From Ovis canadensis (Eukaryota; Chordata; Mammalia; Artiodactyla; Bovidae): 64,000 bases of DNA. Position numbers and translations under genes: made by a program. The stretch lies in NCBI RefSeq assembly GCF_042477335.2, contig NC_091248.1, positions 122,038,501-122,102,500 of the forward strand. The letters are read 5' to 3'. The notes beneath the pieces are model-generated. The model made no database searches. It saw nothing but the letters and a program-made list of their open reading frames with translations, and was not told where the DNA came from. Within the stretch, counting starts at the first letter, position 1, and each line of letters starts with the position of its first letter. This document shows positions 44,433 through 56,385 of the stretch, piece by piece.

Positions 44433-46479
44433 AAAAATTCAACATCCAATCATGATAAAAACTCTAAGAAAGATTGATATAGAAAGAATATACCTCAACA
44501 AAATAGAGGCCATTTATAACAAATGCCTGGTGAACATCACACTCAATTGTGAAAAGCTGAAATCTTCTCTAAGATCAGGAACAAGACAAAAATGCCCACT
44601 CTCACCATGTCTGTTTAACATAGTACTGGAAGACTTATGCTCCACAATTGAAAAAGGTATAAAATGCATCTACATTGGAAAGAAGTAAAACTGTTGCTGT
44701 TTGAGATGATGTGATAATATATACAACTCTGAATACTCCACCAAAAAAATATTAGAAACAATAAATGAATTTAATAAAGCTTCAGGATAAAAAATTAATG
44801 CACACTAATTTGTTAAATCTCTGTACTCTAATAATGAGCTATCAGAAATAGAAATCAAGAAAAAATCCCATTTACAATCACATCAAAAAGAATAAAATGC
44901 TTAGGAATAAATTTAACCAGGAAGGGGAAAGATTTATACTCCAAAAACTATGAACATTAATGAAAGAAACTCAAGATGATAGAAATAAATTGAAAGATAC
45001 CCCATGTTCATGGATTAGAAGATTTAATATTATTAAAATGTTCATATTAACCAAAGCAGTCTACAGATGCAATGTAATTCTTCAAATAACATGGTATTTT
45101 TCATGGAACAAGAACAAATCATTCAAAATTAGTATGGAACCACAAATAATCATCAAAGAGTCAAACCAGCCTTCAGAAAGAAAAGCAAAACTGGAGATAA
45201 TCACGTTTCCTGTCTTCAGATTATACTACAAAGTTATGACAATCAAAACAGTATGGTACTGGCACAAAAACACAGATCAATGGAGCAGAATAGAGAACCC
45301 AAATATAAATCTGCACACATATGGCCAGTTTATGACCAAAGAAGCAATAATATAAAATAAAGAATATCGATCTCTTCAATAAGTAGTATTGGACTACTTT
45401 CTCATACCATATGCAAAAATAAATTCAACATGCTTTAAAGACTTATATGTAAAACCAGAAACTGTAAAAGTCATAGAAGAAAATGTAGGCAGTAAGCATT
45501 TTGAAATAAGTCTTAATATTATTTTTTGAATCTGTCTCCTCAGGCAAATAAAGCAAAAGTAAAAATAGACAATTGGGACCCAATCACAATAAAGAACTTT
45601 TATAGAGCAAAGTAAAGCATCACCAACTGAAGAGCGGTTTATTGAATGGGAAGAAATATTTGGCAAACAACATTTCAGATAAAAGGTTGATATCCAAAAC
45701 ATATAAAGAAGATATATATATCATATATATATACATATATATCAAAGAACATATATCACACAACTCAATATAAAAAATAAACAATACAATTAAAATATGA
45801 GCAGAGGACCTCAATTATAGTTTTTTTCCAAAGAAATCATACTGATGACCAACAGACATATAAAAAGATACTCCACATCACTAATCATCAGGAAAATGCA
45901 AAACAAAACCACAGTGGGGTATCACCTCACAACTGTCAGAGTGACTGTCATCAAAAAGATAAAAATGACAGGTGTTAGTGAGGATCTGAAGAAAAGGGAA
46001 CCCTGGTGCAGTGTTTGTGGGAATGTAAATTAGTGCAGGCACCATGGTAAACAGTATGGAGTTTCTTCACAAAATTAAAAATAGAACTACCATGCAGTTC
46101 AGCAGTTCCACTGCTGGATAGTTACCCAAAGAAAAGGAAAATATTAATTCAAAAAAATACACGCACCCAAATGTTCATAGCAGCATAGTAGATACAATAG
46201 ATATGAGATGAAAACAATGCTCATTGACAGATGAACAGATAAAGAAGATAAACTGTGTATATGTACAATGGAATATTTCTCAGGATTAGAAAATGAAATT
46301 TTGCCATTTGCAGCAATGTGAATAGAACCTAGAGATTATTATGATTAGTGAATAAGTCATAGAAAGACATCTTACATGACACCTTAGATGTCACTTCCAT
46401 CTAAAAAAAAAAAAAAATGAAGCAAATGTGTAGAACGAAACAGAAGCAGACTCACAGACACAGGCTTCGAGTAGAACCA

Positions 46480-47270
46480 GGTGTAAGGCAGGGCTTTCCT
46501 TCTGCTTGGCCACTGTCATCACCCTGTCAGGGACAAGGTCAAGTTCCACACTGCTGGCACAGAAGCCCTGGGGGAGCTGATTCAATTCACTTTGGGTGTG
46601 TGCTCTTCCTGTACCCAACAACTCCTTGCCCCAGAAGGGAGCAGTACTGGAGCAAGAGGGGCTGGCGGGGGTATTGCACGAGGGTCCTGACATAGGCCAT
46701 TACAGTCTGATCACCATCAGAAATCCAAATTGTCTCTGATGGATGACCCGTGCAATCGTCCTTGGTCTTGGCAACACTCACTTTGGTGCTGGAGTGTTTG
46801 CTTGGCTCAGGCTGGGCCACACACCTCTCTGGTCTCAGGAACCAGTCAGATCACTCATTTGGTTTTAACATATCCTTTCTGCCCTGCTTCAGGAGCAAGC
46901 AAGTGTTCCCCACAAGCAGAGTTCAGGCATTCTCTGGGCCATCAAACACCCAAGGGGGCCTGTCTTCACTTTGTCAGACCCCAGAGCCCAATATGTGGTT
47001 CTAATAGCTCACTCACAAGGGAGGGTCTCCACTAAAGTAATTTACCATTTTATCTGAGTTCCCTCCCAAATGTGTAGGTCCTGGTATTGCTTCTCTGACC
47101 TTCCTGTCTGATTCTGTATGGATCTTCCTTGCAGCGTTGGTTGTACTGGAGTCTTTCTGCTAATCTCTAGTTAGTTTTTACTGAGAGTTGTTCCACATTA
47201 AGATGTATTTTTGATGTGTTTGTGGGAGGAGGTAAGTTCTCTGTCCTCTTACTCTACCATCTTGCTTTGA
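46480..47270 (-). mobile_element. L1 5' UTR, reverse orientation
   Basis: Complement of the 5' UTR of an L1. Its first bases are at the right edge (CTACCATCTTGCTTTGAG, the complement of an AAGATGGTAGAGTAAGAGGA-type start). Moving left come GTGGGAGGAGGTAAG, ACTGAGAGTTGTTCCACATT, CTGGAGTCTTTCTGCTAATC and AATGTGTAGGTCCTGGTATT. It abuts the 3' end of the forward L1 on its left. The GC-rich ORFs here are accidental. Confidence 0.7.
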
Positions 47271-47296
47271 GTTCTAATAGACTCTAGTGCACTTTT

Positions 47297-50200
47297 CAAT
47301 TCAGTTCAGTCACTCAGTCATGTCCAACTCCTTGCAACACCATGAGTCAAAGCACACCATGCCTCCCTGTCCATCACCAACTCCCAGAGATCACTCAGAC
47401 TCATGTATATTGAGTCAGTGACACCATCTAGCCATCTCATCCTCTGTCATCCCCTTCTCCACATGCCCCCAATCCCTCCCAGCATCAGAGTCTTTTCCAA
47501 TGAGTCAACTCTTCTCATGAGGTGGCCAAAGTACTGGAGTTTCAGCTTTAGTATCATTCCTTCCAAAGAAATCCCAGGGCTAATCTCCTTCAGAATGGAC
47601 TGGTTGGATCTCCTTGCAGTCCAAGGGACCCTCAAGAGTCTTCTCCAACACGACAGTTCAAAAGCATCAATTCGTCAGTGCTCAGCTTTCTTCACAGCCC
47701 ATCTCTCGCAACCATACATGACCGCTGGAAAAACCATAGCCTTGACTAGACGGATCTTAGTCGGCAAAGTAATGTCTCTGCTTTTGAATATGCTGTCTAG
47801 GTTGGTCATAACGTTTCTTCCAAGGAGTAAGCAACTTTTAATTTCATGGCTGCAGTCACCATCTGCAGTGATTTTGGAGCCCGAAAAAATAAAATCTGAC
47901 ACTTTTTCCACTACTTCCCCATCTATTTCCCATGATGTGATGGGACCAAATGCCATGATTTTAGATTTCTGAATGTTGAGCTTTAAGCTAACTTTTTCAC
48001 TCTCCTCTTTCACTTTCATCAAGAGGCTTTTTAGTTCCTCTTCACTCTCTGCCATAAGGGTGGTGTCATCTGCATATATGAGGTTATTGATATTTCTCCT
48101 GGCAATCTTGATTCCAGCTTGTGCTTCTTCCAGCCCAGCGTTTCTCATGATGTACTCTGCATAGAAGTTAAATAAGCAGGGTGACAATATACAGCCTTGA
48201 CATATTCCTTTTCCTATTAGGAACCAGTCTGTTGTTCCATGTCCAGTTCTAACTGTTTCTTCCTGACCTGTATATAGGTTTCTCAACAGGCAGGTCAGGT
48301 AGTCTGATATTCCCATCTCTTCCAGAATTTTCCACAATTTATTGTGATCCACACAGTCAAAGGCTTTGGCATAGTCAATAAAGCAGAAATAGATGTTTTT
48401 CTGAAACTCTTTGCTTTTTCCATGATCCAGCGGATGTTGGCAATTTGATCTCTGGTTCCTCTGCCTTTTCTAAAACCAGCTTGAACATCAGGAAGTTCAC
48501 GGTTTATGTATTGCTGAAACCTGGCTTGGAGAATTTTGAGCATTACTTTACTAGCATGTGAGATTAGTGTAATTGTGCGGTAGTTTGAGCATTCTTTGGC
48601 ATTGCCTTTCTTTGGGATTGGAATGAAAACTGACCTTTTCCAGTCCTGTGGCCACTGCTGAGTTTTCCAGATTTCCTGACATATTGAGTGCAGCACTTTC
48701 ACAGCATCATTTTCAGGATTTGAATAGCTCTACTGGAATTCCATCACCTTGACTAACTTTGTTTGTAGTGATGCTTTCTAAGGACCACTTGACTTCACAT
48801 TCCAGGATGTCTGGCTCTGGTGAGTGATCACACCATCATGATTATCTTGGTCGTGAAGATCTTTTTTGTACAGTTCTGTGTATTCTTGCCATCTCTTCTT
48901 AATATCTTCTGCTTCTGTTAGGTCCATATTTCTGTCCTTTATTGAGCCCATCTTTGCATGAAATGTTCCCTTGGTATCTCTAATTTTCTTGAAGAGATCT
49001 CTAGTCTTTCCCATTCTGTTGCTTTCCTCTATTTCTTTGCATTGATCGCTAAGGAAGGCTTTCTTATCTCTTCTTGCTATTCTTTGGAATTCTGCATGCA
49101 GATGCTTATGTCTTTCTTTTTCTCCTTTGCTTCTCTTCTTTTCACAGCAATTTGTAAGGCCTCCCCAGACAGCCATTTCTTTTCCATGGGGATGGTCTTG
49201 ATCCCTGTCTCCTGTACAGTGTCATGAACCTCAGTCCATAGTTCATCATGTACTCTATCTATCAGATCTAGTCCCTTAAATCTATTTCTCACATCCACTG
49301 TATAGTCATAAGGGATTTGATTTAGGTCATACCTGAATGGTCTAGTGGTTTTCCCTACTTTCTTCAATTTGAGTCTCAATTTGGCAATGAGTTCATGATC
49401 TGAGCCACAGTCAGCTCCTGGTCTTGTTTTTGCTGACTGTACAGAGCTTCTCCATCTTTGGCTGCAAAGAATATAATCAATCTGATTTCGGTGTTGACCA
49501 TCTGGTGATGTCCATGTGTAGAGTCTTCTCTGTGTTGTTGGAAGAGGGTGTTTGCTATGACCAGTGCATTTTCTTGACAAAACTCTATTAGTCTTTGCTC
49601 TGCTTCATTCCACATTCCAAGGCCAAATTTGCCTGTTACTCCAGGTGTTTCTTGATTTCCTACTTTTGCATTCCAGTCCCCTATAATGAAAAGGACATCT
49701 TTTTTGGGTGTGTGTTCTAAAAGGTCTTATAGGTCTTCATAAAATTGTTCAATTTCAGCTTCTTCAGCATTGCTGTTTGGGGCATAGACTTGGATTACTG
49801 TGATATTGAATGGTTTGCCTTGGAAACGAACAGAGATCATTTTGTCATTTTCCAGATTGCATCCAAGTACTGCATTTCAGACTCTTTTGTTGACCATGAT
49901 GGTTACTCCATTTCTTCTGAGGGATTCCTGCCTGCAGTAGTAGATATAATGGTCATCTGAGTTAAATTCATCCATTCCAGACTATTTTAGTTCACTGATT
50001 CCTAGAATGTCGATGTTCACTCTTGCCATGTCTTGTTTGACCACTTCCAATTTGCCTTGTCATGGACCTGACATTCCAGATTTCTATGGAATATTGCTTT
50101 TTACAGCATCGGATCTTGCTTCTATCACCAGTCTCCTCCACAACTGGGTATTGTTTTTGTTTTGGCTCCTTCCCTTCATTCTTTCTGGAGTTATTTCTCC

Positions 50201-50715
50201 ACTGATCTCCAGTAACATATTGGACCTGGGGAGTTGCACCTACTGACCTGGGGAGTTCCTCTTTCAGTATCCTATCATTTTGCCTTTTCATACTGTTCAT
50301 GGGGTTCTCAAGGCAAGAATACTGAAGTGGCTTGCCATTCCCTTCTCCAGTAGACCGCATTCTGTCAGACCTCTCTACCATGACCCACCCATCTTGGGTT
50401 GCCCCACAGGCATGGCTTGGTTTCATTGAGTTAGACAAGGCTGTGGTGCTAGTGTGATTAGATTGACTAGTTTTCTGTGGTTATGGTTTCAGCGTGTCTG
50501 TCTTCTGATGCCCTCTTGCAACACCTACCATCTTACTTGGGTTTCTCTTACCATGGACGTGACGTATCTGTTCATGTTTGCTCCAGCAAAGTGCAGCCTC
50601 TGCTCCTTACCTTGGATGAGAGGTATCTCCTCAATGCCGCCCTCCTGACCTTAGGGTGGAGTAGCTCCTCTAGCCCTCCTGTGCCCACAGAGCCACTGCT
50701 CCTTGGACACGGGGT
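47297..50715 (-). mobile_element. BovB LINE, full length, with 9-bp target-site duplication
   Basis: A 3.42-kb BovB on the - strand bounded by TGCACTTTT at 47288-47296 and again at 50716-50724. In element order: 5' UTR from 50715 (with repeated GAGGTATCTCCTCA-type units seen as complement), endonuclease region about 50090-48900 (SDHEL retained near 49400), RT region about 48700-47990 (CFIDYAKAFDCVDH; CQGCILSPCLFNF; YADDTTLMAESEEEL) and the C-terminal tail. Open pieces include 47675-48352 (225 codons), 48295-48702 and 49077-49580. Several frameshifts and in-frame stops break the ORF, including in the endonuclease. Confidence 0.93.
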
Positions 50716-51088
50716 TGCACTTTTAGGTTTATAGAAAATTTGAGTCCTGAACTCAGAGTTCTGTATATTCCCTCTTTTCCTCCCGTTTCTTATATTGTTA
50801 ATATCTTGCAATGTGTGTGTTGTGTTTGTTTAAACTGATGAGTCAATATTGATACATTATTAACAAAATTTCATAGTTAGAGTTCACTCTTTGGGTTATA
50901 TATTCCATCAGTTTTGACAAAGGTATCATGTATATAGCTTTATTACATATAAAGGTGGACCTATATCCACCGTTATAACACCATACCAAATAGTTTCACA
51001 GCCCTACAGATCTGCTGTGTCTCAACAGTGCACCCCACTTTCTCTCCCCAAAATCTCTGACAACTACTAATCTTTTAAATATCTCCAT

Positions 51089-51717
51089 CAGTTCTGGCAC
51101 TCAGTTGTGTCTGACTCTTTGTGACCCGGTAGACTGCAGCAAACCAGGCTTCCCTGTCCATCACCAACTCCCACAGTTGACTCAAACTCATGTGCATTGA
51201 GTCAGTGATGCCATCCAACCATCGCATCCTCTGTCATCCCCTTCTCCTCCTGCCTTCAATCTTTCCCAGCATCAGGGTGTTTTCCAATGACTCAGTTCTT
51301 TGCATCAGGTGGCCAATGTATTGGAATTTCAGCTTCAACATCGGTCCTTCCAATGAATATTCAGGACTGATTTCCTTTAGGATAGATTGGTTTGATCTCC
51401 TTGCAGTCCAGGGGACTCTCAAGAGTCTTCTCCAACACCACAATTCAAAACCATCAGTTCTTTGGCACTCAGCTTTATTTATAGTCCAACTCTCACGTCC
51501 ATACATGACCACTGGAAAAACCACAGCTTTGACTAGATGGACCTTTGTTGACAACGTAATGTCTCTGCTTTTCAATTTGCTGTCTAGATCGATCATAACT
51601 TTCCTTCCAAGGAGCAAATGTCTTTCAATTTCATGGCGGCAGTCACCATCTGCAGTGATTTGGAGCCCCCCTAAATAAAGTTTCTCACAGTTTCCATTGT
51701 TTCCCCATCTGTTAGCC
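51089..51717 (-). mobile_element. BovB 3' fragment with 10-bp target-site duplication
   Basis: A 629-base 5'-truncated BovB bounded by ATATCTCCAT at 51079-51088 and 51718-51727. It is more diverged than its neighbours. It encodes only the RT C-terminal tail (open at 51234-51719: [38 protein letters not shown]). Confidence 0.95.
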
Positions 51718-51796
51718 ATATCTCCATAGTTTTACCTTTTCTGGAAGTCATATACTTGAAATCATCCAATGTATATAGCATTTTCAATTTGACTTC

Positions 51797-52244
51797 TCTA
51801 TGGTTTTTCCAGTAGTCGTGTATGGATGTGAGAGTTGGACTGTGAAGAAGGCTGAGCACCGAATAATTGATACTTTTGAACTGTGGTGTTGGAGAAAACT
51901 CTTGAGAGTCCCTTGGACTGCAAGGAGATCCAACCAGTCCATTCTGAAGGAGATCAACCCTGGGATTTCTTTGGAAGGAATGATGCTAAAGCTGAATCTC
52001 CATTACTTTGGCCACCTCTGTGGAGAGTTGACTCATTGGAAAAGACTGATGCTGGGAGGTATTGGGGGCAGGAGGAGAAGGGGATGACAGAGGATGAGAT
52101 GCCTGGATGGCATCACGGACTCGATGGACGTGAATCTGAGTGAACTTTGGGAGGAGGTGATAGACAGGAAGGCCTGTCGTGCTGCAATTCATGGGGTCCC
52201 AAAGAGATGGACACGACTGAGCAACTGAACTGAACTGAACTGAC
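51797..52244 (+). mobile_element. BovB 3' fragment
   Basis: About 450 bases from CTATGGTTTTTCCAGTAGTC to CTGAACTGAACTGAACTGA. Small deletions in the [10 protein letters not shown]-coding area break the tail frame. It splits the same ancient L1, 80 bases from the previous insertion and in the opposite orientation. Confidence 0.92.
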
Positions 52245-52670
52245 ACAGCAATATTCATTTAAGGTTTCTCCATATTTGGGGGACTTAATAGGCCATTTCT
52301 TTATATCACTGAATAATATCACTGATAAAATAATATTGTATTGGTGTACAGTTTGTTTATCCATTCACATTTTGAAGGAGATCATTTTTACTCCCAAGTT
52401 TTAATAATTGTGAATAATGTTGCTATAAACATTTGTTTGCAGGGTTTGTGTGGACATGTTTTCACCTCCTTTCAATGAAGGAAAACCATGTAGGGTGATT
52501 GGTAGTTCAGAGAGTAAGAGTATGTTTAGTATTTAAGAAACTATTAAACTGCCTTCCAAACTGACTCTACTAGGTTGCAGTGACTGAAAATGAATTCCCT
52601 TAGCAATGGATAAAGATTCCTGTTGGTCCACATCCTAAACAGTGTTTGATGTTGTCCATGTTTGGATTTT

Positions 52671-55600
52671 GGTAATAAGGAGTTCATGATCTGAGCCACA
52701 GTCAGCTCCTGGTCTTGTTTTTGTTGCCTGTATAGAGCTTCTACATCTTTCGCTGCAAAGAATATAATCAATCTGATTTTGGTGTTGACCATCTAGTGAT
52801 GTCCATGTGTAGAGTCTTCTCTTGTGTTGTTGGAAGAGGGTGTTTGCTATGACCATGCATTTTCTTGGCAAAACTCTATTAGTCTTTGCCCTGCTTCATT
52901 CCATATACCAAGGCCAAATTTGTCTGTTACTCCAGGTGTTTCTTGACTTCCTACTTTTGCATTCCAGTCCCCTATAATGAAAAGGACACCGTTCTTGGGT
53001 ATGTGTTCTAAAAGGTCTTGTAGGTCTTCATAGAATCATTGAACTTCAGCTTCTTCAGCATTACTGGTTGGGGCATAGACTTGAATTAATGTGATATTGA
53101 ATGGTTTGCCTTGGAAACAAACAGAGATCATTCTGTCGTTTTTGAGATTACATCCAAGTACTGCATTTCAGATTCTTTTGTTGACCATGATGGCTACTTC
53201 ATTTCTTCTGAGGGATTCCTGCCTGCAGTAGTAGATATAATGGTCATTTGAGTTAAATTCACCCATTCCAGTCCATTTTAGTTCGCTGATTCCCAGAATG
53301 TCGACGTTCACTCTTGCCATCTTCTATTTGACCAGTCCAATTTGCCTTGATTCATGGACCTGACACTCCAGGTTCCTATGCAATATTGCTCTTTACAGCA
53401 TCGGATCTTGCTTCTATCACCAGTCACATCCACAGCTGGGTACTGTTTTTGCTTTGGCTCCATCCCTTCATTCTTTCTGGAGTTATTTCTCCACTGATCT
53501 CCAGTAGCACATTGGGCACCTACTGACCTGGGGAGTCCCTCTTTCAGTGTCCTACCATTTTGCCTTTTCACACTGTTCATGAGGTTCTCAAGGCAAGAAT
53601 ACTGAAGTGGTTTGCCATTCCCTTCTCCAGTGAACCACATGGAGAAGCTCTATACAGTCAACAAAAACAAGACCAGGAGCTGACTGTGGCTCAGATCATC
53701 AACTCCTTATTACCAAATTAAGACTTAAATTGAAGAAAGCAGGGAAAACTGTTAGACCATTCTGGTATGACCTCAATGAAATCCCTTATGATTATACAGT
53801 GGAAGTGAGAAATAGATTTGAGGGCCTAGATCTGATAGATAGAGTGCCTGATGAACTATGGAATGAGGTTCATGACATTGTACAGGAGACAGGGATCAAG
53901 ACCATCCCCATGGAAAAGAAATGCAAAAAAGCAAAATGGCTGTCTGGGGAAGCCTTACAAATAGCTGTGAAAAGAAGAGAAGCGAAAAGCCAAGGAGAAA
54001 AGAAAAGATATAAGCATCTGAATGCAGAGTTCCAAAGAATAGCAAGAAGAGATAAGAAAGCCTTCCTTAGCGATCAGTGCAAAGAAATAGAGGAAAGCAA
54101 CAGAATGGGAAAGACTAGAGATCTCGTCAAGAAAATTAGAGATACCAAGGGAACATTTCATGCAAAGATGGGCTCGATAAAGGACAGAAATGATATGGAC
54201 CTAACAGAAGCAGAAGATATTAAGAAGAGGTGGCAAGATACACAGAAGAACTGTCCAAAGAAGATCTTCATGACTTGGATAATCATGATGGTGTGATCAC
54301 TCACCAGAGCCAGACATCCTGGAATGTGAAGTCAAGTGGGCCTTAGAAAGCATCACTATGAACAAAGTTAGTCAAGGTGATGGAATTCCAGTAGAGCTAT
54401 TCAAATCCTGAAAGATGATGCTGTGAAAGTGCTGCACTCAATCTGTCAGGAAATCTGGAAAACTCAGCAGTGGCCACAGGACTGGAAAAGGTCAGTTTTC
54501 ATTCCAATCCCAAAGAAAGGCAATCCTAAAGAATGCTCAAACTGCCACACAATTTCACTCATCTCACATGCTAGTAAAGTAATTCTCAAAATTCTCCAAG
54601 CCAGGCTTCAGCAATACGTGAACCATGAACTTCTGATGTTCAAGCTGGTTTTAGAAAAGGCAGAGGAACCAGAGATCAAATTGCCAACATCCACTGGATC
54701 ATTGAAAAAGCAAGAGAGTTCCATAAAAACATCTATTTCTGCTTTATTGACTATGCCAAAGCCTTTGACTGTGTGGATCACAATAAACTGTGGAAAATTC
54801 CGAAAGACATGAGAATACCAGACCACCTAATCTGCCTCTTGAGATATCTGTATGCAGGCCAGGAAGCAACAGTTAGAACTGGATGTGGAACAACAGACTG
54901 GTTCCAAATAGGAAAAGGAGGATGTCAAGGCTGTATATTGTCACCCTGCTATTTAACTTATATGCAGAGTGAAAGTGAAGTCACTCAGTTGTGTCCAACT
55001 CTTTGCAACGCCATGGACTGTAGCCTACCAAGCTCCTCCCTCCATGGGATTCTCCAGGCAAGAGTACTGGAGTACATCATGAGAAACGCTGGACTGGAAG
55101 AAACACAACCTGGAATCAAGATTGCCAGGAGAAATATCAATAACCTCAGATATGCATATGACACCACCCTTATGGCAGAGAGTGAAGAGGAACTAAAAAG
55201 CCTCTTGATGAAAGTGAAAGAGGAGAGTGAAAAAGTTAGCTTAAAGCTCAACATTCAGAAAACGAAGATCATGGCATCTGGTCCCATCACTTCATAGGAA
55301 ATAGATGGGGAAACAGTGGAAACAGTGTCAAACTTTACTTTTGGGGGCTCCAAAATCACTGCAGATGGTGACTGCAGCCATGAAATTAAAAGACGCTTAC
55401 TCCTTGGAAGAAAAGTTATGACCAACCAAGATAGTATATTCAAAAGCAGAGACATTACTTTGCCAACCAAGGTCCGTCTAGTCAAGGCTATGGTTTTTCC
55501 TGTGGTCATGTATGGATGTGAGAGTTGGACTGTGAAGAAGGCTGAGCACCGAAGAACTGATGCTTTTGAACTGTGGTGTTGGAGAAGACTCTTGAGAGTC

Positions 55601-55930
55601 CCTTGGACTGCAAGGAGATCCAACCAGTCCATTCTGAAGGAGATCAGCCCTGGGATTTCTTTGGAAGGAATGATGCTAAAGCTGAAGCTCCAGCACTTTG
55701 GCCACCTCATGAGAAGAGTTGACTCATTGGAAAAGACTTTGATGCTGGCAGGGATTGGGGGCAGGAGAAGAAGGGGACGACCAAGGATGAGATGGCTGGA
55801 TGGCATCACGGACTCAATGGACGCGAGTCTGAGTGAACTCCGGGAGTTGGTGATAGACAGGGAGGCCTGGCGTGCTGCGATTCATGGGGTCGCAAAGAGT
55901 CGGACACGACTGAGCAACTGAACTGAACTG
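52671..55930 (+). mobile_element. Full-length BovB with inverted 5' part (twin priming)
   Basis: One insertion of 3.26 kb bounded by a perfect 13-base direct repeat, ATGTTTGGATTTT, at 52658-52670 and 55931-55943. The right part (53641-55930) is forward BovB from the late endonuclease (MEKLYTVNKNK region) through RT to the 3' terminus. The left part (52671-53640) is BovB 5' UTR plus endonuclease in reverse orientation. About 75 bases of consensus around GACCAGGAGCTGACTGTGGC occur in both parts. In RT, motif C reads YAYDTT, having lost its first catalytic Asp, and a Bov-A2 unit interrupts it at 54968-55069. The C-terminal 201 codons (55316-55921) are open. Inactive. Confidence 0.93.
54968..55069 (+). 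mobile_element. Bov-A SINE monomer inside BovB RT
   Basis: A single Bov-A unit (TGAAAGTGAAGTCACTCAGT to CAGGCAAGAGTACTGG) splitting the BovB stretch TATGCAGAG/AGTACATCATG between RT motifs B and C. At most a 2-4 base target duplication (AG or GAG) is visible. Its insertion postdates the host BovB. Confidence 0.93.
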
Positions 55931-56385
55931 ATGTTTGGATTTTAGCCATTCTACTAGGTCTATAGAGGTGTCCCAATCTTACTTTAATATTCATTTCCCT
56001 GATGACATGGATGTGGAATATCATTTCATATGCTTATTTACCATCTGTATATTTTCTTTAAAGGGGTATCTGTTAGGGACTCTGACCCATTTCTAAATTG
56101 AGTTGTTCATTTTCTTATTCTGTTTTAGATTCCTTTGTGTATTTTGGAATCAAGTCATTTTTCCAACATGTGAACAGATTTTCTCATCTTTGGCACAACA
56201 TTTAATATTTTTTCACAATGTCTTTCACAGAGCAAAAGCTTTTTTATTTTATTTTAATGAAGTGCAGGTTATCAATTTTTTAAAATGATGAAGTGCTTTT
56301 CATTTTTTAGTTTCATTTCGTTTTGCAAAGCTATATAGGACCAAGTGTTATGTACTATGAATTGTGATATTTACCTCATGTTACA

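Larger units (their letters stand above)
38790..46475 (+). mobile_element. L1 LINE, nearly full-length span, many insertions
   Basis: A forward L1 that still shows all parts. The 5' UTR is at 38790-39700 (CACCCCAGCCCTGGGGCCCT, CAAGGGCTATTGAAAATC, then a GC-rich region). ORF1 lies at about 39720-40370 (TACTCTACCCAGCAAGG). ORF2 starts near 40975 (AATGGACTAAATGCTCCA). Endonuclease and RT pieces follow, with an open stretch at 44452-44688 reading RSGTRQKCPLSPCLFNIVLE. The 3' UTR ends near 46475. It is interrupted by a Bov-tA (40774-40968), a GA repeat, the nested Bov-tA/BovB stack (41666-42979), a Bov-tA pair (43523-43818) and another retroposon (44201-44432). Many stops and frameshifts show it is long dead. 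Confidence 0.75.
50790..56385 (-). mobile_element. Ancient L1 (L1M-like) split by three BovB insertions
   Basis: Diverged L1 3' UTR/ORF2 complement in four consecutive pieces: about 50790-51088 (TATTCCATCAGTTTTGACAA, CAACTACTAATCTTTTAAAT), 51718-51796 (CCATAGTTTTACCTTTTCTG), 52245-52670 (GTTTATCCATTCACATTTTG, GTAAGAGTATGTTTAGTATT, TGGTCCACATCCT) and 55931-56385 (GCCATTCTACTAGGTCTATA, GCTTATTTACCATCTGTATA). The pieces join in consensus order, so the three BovB blocks between them are later insertions into a once continuous L1. Its right-hand end is lost at the BovB beginning at 56386. Confidence 0.8.

Noticed and set aside
46391-47035. Cluster of 80-100 codon open frames on both strands
   Set aside because: They fall in the L1 3' end and reversed L1 5' UTR; no family resemblance.
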